A stretch of 12,767 bases of DNA from UBA11386 sp035286785 (GCA_035286785.1 DATECS010000443.1:1-12767), one strand, 5' to 3'; shown: positions 1-6,944, numbered from the stretch's first letter. The notes: generated from the sequence alone by a model not told the origin. Translations and numbers: made by a program.

Positions 1-19
1 GTCGCGACCCGGCCTACGA
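1..19. repeat. Partial copy of the GACCCGGCCTACG repeat
   Basis: The first 19 bases carry the same CGACCCGGCCTACG string that forms the right arm of the inverted repeat at 1445-1468, with one substitution (TCGCGACCC against TCACGACCC). It is probably the end of another copy of that intergenic element, cut by the window edge, lying 14 nt upstream of gcvPA. The repeat is seen directly; its extent to the left is unknown. Confidence 0.6.
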
Positions 20-32
20 AATCTAGATCACG

Positions 33-1376
33 ATGCCTTACCTTCCCAACACCCCTGACGAACGTCGGGCCATGCTCCAAGCGATCGGCTGCGCGTCGGT
101 CGATGAACTGTTCGCGATGATTCCGGCCGAACTCCGGATGCAGGACGACTTGAACCTGCCGCCGGCGATGGGCGAAATCGAACTGACGGCCCACATGCAC
201 CGCCTGGCGGCCAAGAACCTCGCGGCCGATCAGAACGCCTGTTTCCTCGGCGCGGGCGCCTACGATCACTTCATTCCGGCCGTGATCGACACGATCGCCT
301 CGCGCGGCGAGTTCTACACGGCCTACACGCCCTATCAGGCCGAGGCCAGCCAGGGCACGCTCCAGGCCATTTTCGAATACCAGACGCTCATCACCCAGTT
401 GACCGGCATGGACGTGTCGAACGCCAGTCTCTACGACGGCGGCACGGCCGTGGTCGAGGCCGTGTTGATGGCGATGGGCGTGACCCGCCGGACCGGCCGC
501 GTGGTCACTACCGCCGGCGTGCATCCCGAGTATCGCCAGATCATGGCCACCTATCTGGCCAACCATGGGACCGAGCTTCGCGTGCTCGACGCGCCCCGCG
601 GAACCACCGGACCGGAGGCCATCGAGGCGGCCGTCGACGCCAACACGGCCTGCGTGTTGGTCCAGCAGCCCAATTTCTTCGGCTGCCTCGAGGACGTGGA
701 GGCGGCGGCCGAGATTGCTCACCGAGCCGGCGCGGCGCTGGTCGTCTCGGTCAACCCGATCAGCCTCGGCCTGTTGAAGCGGCCCGGCGACTATGGGGCC
801 GACGTCGTCGTGGCCGAAGGCCAGCCGCTGGGCAACACGCTCTCCTACGGCGGGCCCTATCTCGGCATCATGGCGTGCAGCGAAAAATTCGTTCGCCGCA
901 TGCCCGGCCGCCTGGTGGGCCAGACGACCGATCGCCGCGGACGGCGCTGCTGGGTGTTGACGCTTCAGACCCGCGAACAGCACATCCGCCGCGAGAAGGC
1001 CACGAGCAACATCTGCACGAACCAGGGACTCATGGCCCTTCGCGCGGCCGTCTACCTGGCCACGATGGGCCCGGCCGGTCTGCGCGGCGTCGCCGAACTG
1101 TGCCTGCAAAAAGCCCACTACGCGGCCCGGCGTCTGGCCGACGAAGAAGCGTTGGACATCGTGTTCGACAAGCCGTTTTTCAACGAGTTCGTCGTCCGCG
1201 TGGGCGGCGGCAACGTGAGAGAGCGGCTCAAACGGGCACGGCATGAAGGCATTCTGCCGGGCGTGCCCCTGGAATGCTGGTATCCCCATCTGGCCGATTG
1301 CATCCTGGTGGCCGTGACCGAAAAACGCACCAAGGAAGAAATCGACCGATTGGCCGCCGTCCTTGGAACCGCGTGA
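33..1376 (+). CDS. gcvPA: Glycine dehydrogenase (decarboxylating) subunit 1, GcvPA
   Basis: This is the alpha subunit of the two-part P-protein of the glycine cleavage system. With GcvPB it decarboxylates glycine in the cytoplasm and passes the aminomethyl group to the lipoyl arm of GcvH. The 447-aa length matches the family (about 445-450). Recognisable stretches are the MPYLPNTPDERRAML start, LGAGAYDHFIP (72-82), YTPYQAEASQG (98-108), DGGTA (135-139), and the later KATSNICTNQ segment that ends the fold-type I core. This subunit lacks the PLP lysine, which sits in GcvPB. The ATG at 33 is chosen because it gives the classical family N-terminus. Any gcvT/gcvH partners would lie upstream of the window. 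gcvPB starts 214 nt downstream, an unusually long gap for this pair, filled with repeats. Confidence 0.97.
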   Translation: MPYLPNTPDERRAMLQAIGCASVDELFAMIPAELRMQDDLNLPPAMGEIELTAHMHRLAAKNLAADQNACFLGAGAYDHFIPAVIDTIASRGEFYTAYTPYQAEASQGTLQAIFEYQTLITQLTGMDVSNASLYDGGTAVVEAVLMAMGVTRRTGRVVTTAGVHPEYRQIMATYLANHGTELRVLDAPRGTTGPEAIEAAVDANTACVLVQQPNFFGCLEDVEAAAEIAHRAGAALVVSVNPISLGLLKRPGDYGADVVVAEGQPLGNTLSYGGPYLGIMACSEKFVRRMPGRLVGQTTDRRGRRCWVLTLQTREQHIRREKATSNICTNQGLMALRAAVYLATMGPAGLRGVAELCLQKAHYAARRLADEEALDIVFDKPFFNEFVVRVGGGNVRERLKRARHEGILPGVPLECWYPHLADCILVAVTEKRTKEEIDRLAAVLGTA

Positions 1377-1393
1377 CCGCCGACGAAATGAAT

Positions 1394-1468
1394 CGTAGGC
1401 CGGGTCGTGACCCGGCGCGAATTTGAAAAAGAACCTTTGACGCTCGCCGGGTCACGACCCGGCCTACG
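1394..1468. repeat. Perfect 24-bp inverted repeat between gcvPA and gcvPB
   Basis: The arms 1394-1417 and 1445-1468 are perfect reverse complements over 24 bp, separated by 27 nt. Each arm contains its own palindrome (CCGGGTC-GT-GACCCGG at 1400-1415), so it can fold as one long hairpin or as two short ones. A related half copy is at 1-19. There is no T-tract immediately after it, so a simple intrinsic terminator is not supported. It looks like a dispersed intergenic repeat; effects on gcvPA-gcvPB co-transcription are inference only. Confidence 0.85.
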
Positions 1469-1470
1469 GC

Positions 1471-1590
1471 TTAAATCTGAAATTTCAAATTTGAGATCTT
1501 CGATTTCATAATCTCAAAGTTTTTATAATCCGCGACAAAGCCTGCTCCTCCAAAATCCCAAAATTTCAAATTCCAAAATCCCTTCTCCCC
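1471..1590. repeat. AT-rich repetitive spacer upstream of gcvPB
   Basis: This stretch is sharply richer in A/T than its surroundings. It is built from variants of AAATTTCAAATT (for example near 1479-1492 and 1560-1574) and contains an 8-bp inverted repeat, TTTGAGAT (1490-1497) with ATCTCAAA (1511-1518), followed by a short T-run. It could act as a weak terminator or supply a promoter (perfect TATAAT at 1524-1529), but no convincing -35 is positioned for it. The base composition and repetition are observed; function is not assigned. Confidence 0.6.
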
Positions 1591-3054
1591 ATGCGCAACC
1601 ACCAAGCCACGCAACTTCTCTTCGAACTTTCCCGGCCCGGCCTGTCCGCCGTCCAATTGCCGGCGTGCGACGTGCCGACGCGACCGATGGCCGAACTGTT
1701 GCCCGGCCGCGCCGTGGCCGATGCGCCGCTGCCCCTGCCCGAGCTGTCCGAGCCCGATGTGACTCGCCACTTCGTCAATCTCTCGACGCTGAACATGTCG
1801 GTCGACACCCATTTCTACCCGCTCGGCTCATGCACGATGAAGTACAACCCGAAGCGCAACGAACGGATCGCCTCGATGCCGGGCTTCGCCGGGTTGCACC
1901 CCTATCAGCCGGCCGACACGATCCAGGGCATGCTCGAACTGCTCTGGCACGCCCAGGAAATGTTGGCCGAAATCGCGGGCCTGCCGGGCGTCAGCCTTCA
2001 ACCGGCCGCCGGGGCCCACGGCGAGTTGACCGCGCTGTTGACCGCCGCGGCCTACTTCCGCGACATCGGCCAGCGGCGAACCACCGTGCTCTTGCCCGAT
2101 CAGGCCCACGGCACCAATCCCGCCAGCGCCGCCGTGGCCGGCTTCCAGACCAAGCAAGTCAAGAGCAACGAGCGCGGGCTGGTGGATCTCGATGACCTGG
2201 CCGCCCATCTCGACGACTCGACGGCCGTGTTCATGATCACCAACCCGAACACGCTCGGTCTGTTTGACGGCCAGATCCGCGAGATTGCCCGCATGGTTCA
2301 CGAGGTGGGCGGGCTGGTCTACCTGGACGGCGCCAACATGAACGCGATCCTGGGCATCGCGCGGCCCGGCGATTTCGGCGCCGACATGATGCACTACAAT
2401 CCGCACAAAACGTTCAGCGGCCCGCACGGCGGCGGCGGTCCCGGCGCGGGCCCCATCGCCGTGAGCGAGACGCTCTCGCCCTACCTGCCAGTGCCGTTGG
2501 TCGTGCGCAACAAAAACGGCTTTGGGCTCGATTTCAATCGGCCCAAGTCGATCGGCCGGGTGCGCAGTTTCTTCGGCAACACGGGCGTGCTGGTCCGCAT
2601 GGTCTGTTACATTCTGACCCACGGGCCCGACGGGCTTCGCGGCGTGTCGGAAAACGCGGTGCTCAACGCGAATTATCTATTGACCCGCGTGAAGCATTTC
2701 CTGCCGGTTCCCAACGGCGACCGGTGCATGCACGAGTTCGTGGCCAGCGCCGCGTCGCTCAAAAGCCGGCGGGGGATCATGGCGATGGACGTGGCCAAAC
2801 GCCTGTTGGACCGGGGTTTCCACGCCCCGACGGTCTACTTCCCGCTGATCGTGCCCGAGGCCATGATGATCGAGCCGACCGAAACGGAAAACAAGGCGAC
2901 GCTCGACGCGTTTGCCGAGGCCCTGTTCCGCATCGTCGAAGAGGAGGAGCACGTCCTGCACGAAGCGCCCCACACGACCCAGGTGAGCCGCCCCGACGAA
3001 GTCCAAGCGGCCCGAAAGGCGATCCTCTCCTGGTCGCCGAATCAGGGGGAATAG
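1591..3054 (+). CDS. gcvPB: Glycine dehydrogenase (decarboxylating) subunit 2, GcvPB
   Basis: This is the PLP-binding beta subunit of the split P-protein. It forms the glycine decarboxylase active site together with GcvPA. At 487 aa it has the family length. The N-terminus MRNHQATQLLFELSRPG is typical and fixes the ATG at 1591. THFYPLGSCTMKYNPK (73-88), GAHGELTALL (141-150), HGTNPASA (173-180) and YNPHKTFSGPHGGGGPG (269-285) are present, with Lys273 of HKTF expected to form the Schiff base with PLP. A lipM-type gene follows 153 nt downstream, consistent with one glycine-cleavage locus. No truncation or missing key residue is seen. Confidence 0.97.
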   Translation: MRNHQATQLLFELSRPGLSAVQLPACDVPTRPMAELLPGRAVADAPLPLPELSEPDVTRHFVNLSTLNMSVDTHFYPLGSCTMKYNPKRNERIASMPGFAGLHPYQPADTIQGMLELLWHAQEMLAEIAGLPGVSLQPAAGAHGELTALLTAAAYFRDIGQRRTTVLLPDQAHGTNPASAAVAGFQTKQVKSNERGLVDLDDLAAHLDDSTAVFMITNPNTLGLFDGQIREIARMVHEVGGLVYLDGANMNAILGIARPGDFGADMMHYNPHKTFSGPHGGGGPGAGPIAVSETLSPYLPVPLVVRNKNGFGLDFNRPKSIGRVRSFFGNTGVLVRMVCYILTHGPDGLRGVSENAVLNANYLLTRVKHFLPVPNGDRCMHEFVASAASLKSRRGIMAMDVAKRLLDRGFHAPTVYFPLIVPEAMMIEPTETENKATLDAFAEALFRIVEEEEHVLHEAPHTTQVSRPDEVQAARKAILSWSPNQGE

Positions 3055-3094
3055 ACGACAGTCCGATCCTCGCGTAATCCGAGCCATGCACAAA

Positions 3095-3167
3095 CCGAGC
3101 CGCGACCGTTAGGGAGCGGTTGTACTGCTTCGCCGCTTCCACCGCTCCCTCACAGAGCGCGGCTCGG
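3095..3167. repeat. Imperfect inverted repeat between gcvPB and lipM
   Basis: CCGAGCCGCG (3095-3104) pairs with CGCGGCTCGG (3158-3167), and AGGGAGCGGT (3111-3120) pairs with ACCGCTCCCT (3141-3150). A 6/7-nt internal mismatch loop separates the two stems and a 20-nt loop caps the hairpin. There is no T-tract, so it resembles a dispersed hairpin element more than a terminator. Effects on mRNA stability or processing between gcvPB and lipM are possible but untested. Confidence 0.8.
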
Positions 3168-3207
3168 ATGCTGGGCGACTCAGCGGTACGAGAAAAGTCG
3201 ACCAACC

Positions 3208-3966
3208 ATGCCTCTTCGCACACCCTGCTCCTTGTTGTTCGACCCGCCCGGCGACGGCGCGTGGAACATGGCGGTCGACGAGAGCCTGCTTGATGCGTTT
3301 GCCGAGGGTGATCGTTGTTGCTGGCGATTCTACGCCTGGCGCGTGCCCACGCTGTCGCTCGGCTATTTTCAATCGATCAAAGATCGCCGTCTGCATCCGG
3401 CGAGCATGGCCTGCCCGGTCGTTCGCCGTGCCAGCGGCGGCGGGGCCATTTTGCACGACGTCGAACTCACGTACAGCTTCATCGCCGCGGCCGGCAGTGC
3501 TTTGGCCAAGCAATCGAGCCGTCTCTATGACGTGGTTCACAAGACGCTCATAATCACTCTGGCCCAATTGGGGGTTTCTGATGCCTCGCTCTTCGGCCAA
3601 CCGCGGGGGGGCACCGACGACCGTTTGCCTTTTTTGTGTTTCGAGCGGCGTTCGCCGGGCGATGTAGTATATGGTGGTCAGACCAAAATCGCCGGCAGCG
3701 CCCAACGCCGCCGCCACGGCGCCGTCCTCCAGCACGGCAGCGTCTTGCTGGGCCGATCGGCGGCGGCCCCGGAACTGCCGGGAATCGCGGACCTGACCGG
3801 GCGCAACGTGACCCCCGGCGAGCTGGTCGAAGCCTGGCTCCCACGGCTGGAAGAGCACCTGGGATTGGCCTTCTCAAACCGTGCGTTAGACGACGACCAG
3901 CGACGCCGGGCCGAGCGCTACGTCGAGGCCAAATACGCCTCCGATGCGTGGACCGTCCATCGTTGA
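3208..3966 (+). CDS. lipM: LipM-type octanoyltransferase (biotin/lipoate A/B ligase fold)
   Basis: This enzyme likely moves an octanoyl group from acyl carrier protein to a lipoyl-domain protein such as GcvH, the first step of lipoate assembly. It is 252 aa. Family marks are RRASGGGAILHD (73-84), the lipoate-ligase-fold signature, and GGQTKIAGSAQRR (156-168) with Lys160, the conserved acyl-site lysine. Cys144 in LPFLCFE, just before the lysine motif and followed by an LQHGSVLLG stretch, matches the position of the catalytic cysteine in LipM, which favours LipM over ATP-dependent LplA. Its place after gcvPA-gcvPB fits a role in charging GcvH. The ATG at 3208 gives the family-like LLFDPPGDGAWNMAVDE start. 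LplA-like activity cannot be excluded by eye. Confidence 0.85.
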   Translation: MPLRTPCSLLFDPPGDGAWNMAVDESLLDAFAEGDRCCWRFYAWRVPTLSLGYFQSIKDRRLHPASMACPVVRRASGGGAILHDVELTYSFIAAAGSALAKQSSRLYDVVHKTLIITLAQLGVSDASLFGQPRGGTDDRLPFLCFERRSPGDVVYGGQTKIAGSAQRRRHGAVLQHGSVLLGRSAAAPELPGIADLTGRNVTPGELVEAWLPRLEEHLGLAFSNRALDDDQRRRAERYVEAKYASDAWTVHR

Positions 3967-3991
3967 CCCGGGCCCGATTTGTTGGTATCAT
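3963..3991 (+). promoter_or_regulatory. Candidate sigma70-type promoter for the FHA gene
   Basis: TTGACC (3963-3968) and TATCAT (3986-3991) are separated by exactly 17 nt, and each differs from the housekeeping consensus at one position. The -35 overlaps the lipM stop codon. Predicted initiation is near 3998, giving a leader of roughly 120 nt before the ATG at 4118. It would uncouple the FHA gene from the glycine-cleavage genes. The match is visible in the sequence; activity is inferred. Confidence 0.6.
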
Positions 3992-4117
3992 CAAGTTGTG
4001 GAGATAGGGGCCCGGCGCGGAGGTGGTCGTTTGCCTGGGCGGACCGCGCTAAACGTGTGTTTCCTGGACTTCCTGTCCTGGACCCAGCGATGCGGTCCGT
4101 TGAAACAGGCAGCGGCG

Positions 4118-4795
4118 ATGAACGTCAAGCTAGTGGTTATCGGTGGAAAGAACGCCGGCCGCGCGATTCCCGTGGGCGGTCCGAAGTTCTTCATCGGCCG
4201 CGGCGAGGACTGCCATCTGCGGCCTAACAGCGATCTGGTCAGCCGCCACCATTGCGCCATCACGGTCCTCGAAAACACGGTGACGGTCCGCGACTTCGGC
4301 AGCCGCAACGGAACGCTCGTCAATGAGGAGCGGATCGAAGGCGAACACGAGCTCCGCTCCGGCGATCGCTTGCGAGTCGGTCCTCTTCTGTTCGAGGTCT
4401 TGCTCGAAGTCGGCCTGGCCGGTCAGAAAAAGCCCAAGGTTCAGAGCCTCCAAGAGGCCGCCGCGCGGACCGTCGGCTCCGCCGCCAAACCGGCCGACGA
4501 GGAACTCGACATCGCCGGTTGGGTCGGCGAGCAGGTCGACGGCAAGGCCGACACGAAATCGCTCACCGACGCGCACGCCGGCACCGTGGCCATGAACACG
4601 CCCGCCGCCGCCCCGGTCGCGGAAAATAAAGCGGAAGATAAAAAGCCCCCCTCGCCGCCGGCCGCCCAGCCGGAACCGCAAAAAAAGCCACCCGTCAAGT
4701 CGGCCAGTTCCGCTCCCGGCGCCAAGAAACCCAAATCGGCCGACAGCCAATCGGCCGCCGCCGAGACCCTCCGGGCCTTCTTCAACCGCAAGTGA
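4118..4795 (+). CDS. FHA-domain protein with a Lys/Pro/Ala-rich tail
   Basis: This 225-aa protein probably binds phosphothreonine peptides and so acts as a signalling adaptor for Ser/Thr kinases. The FHA domain spans about residues 3-98: FFIGRGEDCHL (24-34) with the conserved Gly-Arg, VSRHHC (41-46) with the Ser-Arg-His core, and DFGSRNGTLVN (59-69). Residues 100-215 are low-complexity (Ala, Pro, Lys) and likely disordered, with a small acidic patch EELDIAGWVGEQV (128-140). The tail ends in a short predicted helix AETLRAFFNRK. The frame is open further upstream to 3944, but the ATG at 4118 directly precedes the first FHA strand and lies downstream of a good promoter. No membrane segment is seen. 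The partner is unknown. Confidence 0.88.
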   Translation: MNVKLVVIGGKNAGRAIPVGGPKFFIGRGEDCHLRPNSDLVSRHHCAITVLENTVTVRDFGSRNGTLVNEERIEGEHELRSGDRLRVGPLLFEVLLEVGLAGQKKPKVQSLQEAAARTVGSAAKPADEELDIAGWVGEQVDGKADTKSLTDAHAGTVAMNTPAAAPVAENKAEDKKPPSPPAAQPEPQKKPPVKSASSAPGAKKPKSADSQSAAAETLRAFFNRK

Positions 4796-4834
4796 GAGGT
4801 TCTGTCCCCTCCAGGGGGAAGGCCCATCCAGGAG

Positions 4835-4854
4835 GACAGGCATTCCTGCCTGTC
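4835..4854. repeat. Short hairpin after the FHA gene
   Basis: GACAGGC (4835-4841) and GCCTGTC (4848-4854) form a 7-bp stem with a 6-nt loop, 40 nt after the FHA stop codon. No T-run follows, so it is a weak terminator candidate at best. The surrounding 4796-4984 contains no convincing gene. Confidence 0.4.
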
Positions 4855-4984
4855 TCCGTCTCCAACGTCTTCAACCCGACCGACAACAATCTCTGGCCTC
4901 CAAACTCCCAAGCGTGTATTTTGCCCCATCGCCGGAGAGCAAGGAAACCAATCGAGCAAACTGGTCGGCGGTCACTCATTAAGG

Positions 4985-4990
4985 TATGAT
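4985..4990 (+). promoter_or_regulatory. Possible -10 element for the 86-aa gene
   Basis: TATGAT at 4985-4990 matches five of six bases of the housekeeping -10. It lies 42 nt upstream of the ATG at 5033. The corresponding -35 position (4962-4967, TGGTCG) is a poor match, so this is a weak call. Confidence 0.3.
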
Positions 4991-5032
4991 TCAGTAGACG
5001 ATTTTTCCCCCGAAACGCACCGAGGAAAGGCC

Positions 5033-5293
5033 ATGGTACGCTCCGCCGACGCACGCCGCCGGTTCGCCGCCATGCTGGGTGTGGGTTTCGACGCCGAGCC
5101 CGGCCAGGTCCGCCTGACCCGGGGCAAAAACTTTGCCCTGGTCGGCGGCTCCGAAGAAACCCACTCCGTCATGCAGGAAACCGTGGTCAAAATCAACGAG
5201 CACATCGACCGCGAGGGCAAGCGGCTGGAAGACCTCACCGCGGGCGAAGTCCGCGAAATCTGCCGCCGCGTCGGCGATTCAATCAATCGCTAA
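5033..5293 (+). CDS. Small protein of unknown function (86 aa)
   Basis: No function is recognised. The ATG at 5033 has a strong ribosome binding site, GAGGAAAGG, at about 5022-5030, which decides the start. The protein is soluble-looking, with no signal peptide or membrane segment. It has a basic N-terminus (RSADARRRFAAMLGVGFD), a central GKNFALVGGSEETHSVMQET stretch (residues 31-50), and a C-terminal part predicted helical with many charged residues (NEHIDREGKRLEDL and EVREICRRVGDSINR). Codon use is GC-rich at third positions like its neighbours, supporting a real gene. My recollection that similar small proteins occur in planctomycetes is not verified. It is not obviously in an operon with the genes on either side. 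Confidence 0.75.
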   Translation: MVRSADARRRFAAMLGVGFDAEPGQVRLTRGKNFALVGGSEETHSVMQETVVKINEHIDREGKRLEDLTAGEVREICRRVGDSINR

Positions 5294-5664
5294 CCGGAGG
5301 GCCACGCTCCGTCGTGGCTTCTACGCCTCTCCCTTGTTCTTCTGTTCTTCTCCTCGTCCGGCTATTCCTTTGCGTCTCCGCGTCTCCGCGTTAAAAACCT
5401 CTCCAAGTCCCTGCGTCTTCGTACCTTTGCGTTAAAACCCGCCCGCACAACCGCTACATCTTCGAAAAGCCTACTGTTTGTCTAATCGCGACAAACCCCC
5501 AAAATTACCCACTTCTCCCGATCGGTCAATTTTTTCACCCCCGCCGGTCGATGATCCTGTCAACCAACCCCCACCTGGTGACTTGACGGGTAAAAGCCCT
5601 GTCGAGGCCGATCCGGGGCGAGGCCTGGACCCCTTGGAACTTCCCAAGCAACGAGCAAGGCAGC
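5294..5664. other. Non-coding stretch with a degenerate TGCGTCT(C/T)CGCG repeat
   Basis: This gap holds no gene I can support. Its middle (5367-5437) is a degenerate tandem of CTTTGCGTCTCCGCG-like units, each run closed by GCGTTAAAA (5389-5396 region and 5429-5437). From memory, a similar ACGCAGAGACGCAAAG-type string is a dispersed intergenic repeat in many bacterial genomes, but this was not checked. An open frame 5478-5846 starts at TTG and overlaps the next gene in another frame; it has no family resemblance and was rejected. No clear promoter was found for the gene at 5710. Confidence 0.6.
5367..5437. repeat. Degenerate tandem repeat ending in GCGTTAAAA
   Basis: Two related runs are visible: 5367-5396, with TTTGCGTCTCCGCGTCTCC followed by GCGTTAAAAA, and 5411-5437, with CTGCGTCTTCGTACCTTTGC followed by GTTAAAA. 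They share the TGCGTCT core and the closing GCGTTAAAA. It is a dispersed-repeat type of sequence without coding signal. Confidence 0.65.
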
Positions 5665-5709
5665 GTGGCCCACCCCTCCGTGTCCCGATCTTCGAAGAAA
5701 GGTTCGTCC

Positions 5710-6213
5710 GTGGCTACCAAATCCAAATCCCACACCGCCAAAAAGCCAGTCGCCCCCAAACACGCCGAGACCCCTCGACGCACGACCGGCCAGGGCAAGG
5801 ACGCCACGAAAAACCAGACCGCCAAGAAAACCAAGCCGACCGGTGAGAAGAAATCGGCCGCGGCCCAGCATGGCAAGCCGGCGCGCGCGGACCGCGAGGT
5901 TGCCGTCGATCGGCGCCGCGACGACCGACGCAACGGCGACCGCCGCAAGGGCCAGCAGCCGGTGGTCGTCGAGCGCCGCAAACTCGAACGCCGGGCCAAG
6001 GTAAACCGCCGCCGCCAGATCGACCCGACGACCTGCGAACGCGACTACACGCCCGAGGAACTCGAATTCATGAGCGCCCTGGACGAGTACAAGCGAACCA
6101 GCGGCCGCATGTTCCCCACGTGCAGCGAGATCCTCGAAGTCTTCGCGGGCCTCGGCTATCGCAAAATCGGCCCGATCGATGAAACGACGACTTCGCCGAC
6201 CGGCGCGATCTAG
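5710..6213 (+). CDS. Lys/Arg-rich protein with DRR repeats and a conserved-looking C-terminal domain
   Basis: No known function. I chose GTG 5710, which follows a GAAGAAAGG ribosome binding site at 5694-5702 and gives a 167-aa protein beginning MATKSKSHTAKK; a GTG at 5665 would add 15 residues but has a weaker site. Residues 1-60 are a Lys/Ala/Pro-rich tail of low complexity. Residues 66-103 contain repeated xRRxxxRR units (DRRRDDRRNGDRR, then ERRKLERR and NRRR). Residues 105-152 look like a compact helical domain (DPTTCERDYTPEELEFMSAL, then YKRTSGRMFPTCSEILEVFA). The strong positive charge suggests nucleic-acid or ribosome association, but that is inference. A strong terminator follows 32 nt after the stop codon. 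Confidence 0.75.
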   Translation: MATKSKSHTAKKPVAPKHAETPRRTTGQGKDATKNQTAKKTKPTGEKKSAAAQHGKPARADREVAVDRRRDDRRNGDRRKGQQPVVVERRKLERRAKVNRRRQIDPTTCERDYTPEELEFMSALDEYKRTSGRMFPTCSEILEVFAGLGYRKIGPIDETTTSPTGAI

Positions 6214-6244
6214 GTCGAATCCACATTAACCCGAAGCGTGTTTC

Positions 6245-6286
6245 AAGGGGATAGGTCCAGCGATGGGGCTTATCCCCTTCCTTTTT
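6245..6286 (+). terminator. Intrinsic terminator of the Lys/Arg-rich gene
   Basis: AAGGGGATA (6245-6253) pairs perfectly with TATCCCCTT (6271-6279). The stem can extend through G-U and G-C pairs to 14 bp with a 7-nt loop (6259-6265). It is followed by CCTTTTT (6280-6286). This is a classical rho-independent terminator for the plus strand. Its right arm overlaps the stop codon (6270-6272) of the convergent minus-strand gene. Confidence 0.85.
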
Positions 6287-6944
6287 CGTTATATTCTGGA
6301 ACACCGGCCAGAGTCAAAAAAGCCGTCCAGATTCGCCGCGTCTTCTCAGTCCAACCACACGCAATGCGTTCTTCTCCGAAGATTGCCCATCGTCCTCGCC
6401 GAAATAGCAGCAGCACAACCGGTTGTTTTGGCGCGAGGGTGTTTCGCAGGCCCGTGTCCTGACGTGAGCGGCCCACACGCCATCGAAAGTTTCGCAAAGG
6501 GGCCGTCCAGGGACCGCACTTCTTGCAGATTCCTCGATGAAAACTGACAAGGCCGTCGACCACGCCGACTGTTGGCATCATGCGACGAGTCACCCAGACG
6601 AACATGGGCAATTGTACGGCCGCCTGCACGGTCGCACTCATCACAGCGGCAACGATGCCGACGATCGCACCCATCAACCCATGTTGTTCGTAGCCGATCG
6701 CGCCAAAAAGTAACACAAAAAACAGAGCAATCCATGCCTCAAGACGCAAGGCGATGCGCCATACGTCGCCGCGTACAAACGGCGCGGATTCCTCGAAGCG
6801 CGGATGTTTCAACGCGTAGGAGAACAGCCCCGGACAGGCGGCCTCGACACAGTCGCGACAGTACCATTGTCCGTCCCACAGACGCACCATGTAGTCCACT
6901 GCCATAGCGCGAGAGCAGACACGACAGGGTTCGTTTTGGTACAT
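6270..6944 (-). CDS. Two-TM membrane protein with N-terminal zinc-ribbon-like motif
   Basis: I do not recognise a named family. The 224-aa product starts at the ATG complementary to 6942-6944, with a CAGGT-type ribosome binding site just upstream; 12 extra upstream codons look non-coding. Residues 7-32 hold C-x2-C-x18-C-x2-C (Cys7, Cys10, Cys29, Cys32), a likely zinc knuckle (treble-clef or LIM-like). Two hydrophobic segments follow, about 70-86 and 90-118, in a hairpin with a short loop. A second CxxC (Cys140, Cys143) lies in the soluble C-terminal part, which is basic. Codon use is less GC-biased than in the gcv genes, which may point to transfer or low expression. It is divergent from the TPR lipoprotein gene across a 239-nt spacer. 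Alternative: a tail of a larger receptor-like family. Confidence 0.7.
   Translation of the reverse strand: MYQNEPCRVCSRAMAVDYMVRLWDGQWYCRDCVEAACPGLFSYALKHPRFEESAPFVRGDVWRIALRLEAWIALFFVLLFGAIGYEQHGLMGAIVGIVAAVMSATVQAAVQLPMFVWVTRRMMPTVGVVDGLVSFHRGICKKCGPWTAPLRNFRWRVGRSRQDTGLRNTLAPKQPVVLLLFRRGRWAIFGEERIACGWTEKTRRIWTAFLTLAGVPEYNEKGRG

Noticed and set aside
1524..1529. Perfect TATAAT upstream of gcvPB
   Set aside because: No -35 match at 16-18 nt; in this AT-rich repeat block a chance match is likely.
1828..2622. 264-codon open frame on the minus strand opposite gcvPB
   Set aside because: It mirrors the GC-ended codon bias of gcvPB, has no family resemblance, and gcvPB itself is unambiguous.
4130..4843. 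237-codon minus-strand open frame opposite the FHA gene
   Set aside because: Gly/Arg-rich composition typical of an antisense shadow; the FHA motifs on the plus strand are clear.
5478..5846. TTG-started 122-codon open frame overlapping the Lys/Arg-rich gene
   Set aside because: Weak start, no ribosome binding site, and the later half is the out-of-frame reading of a better-supported gene.
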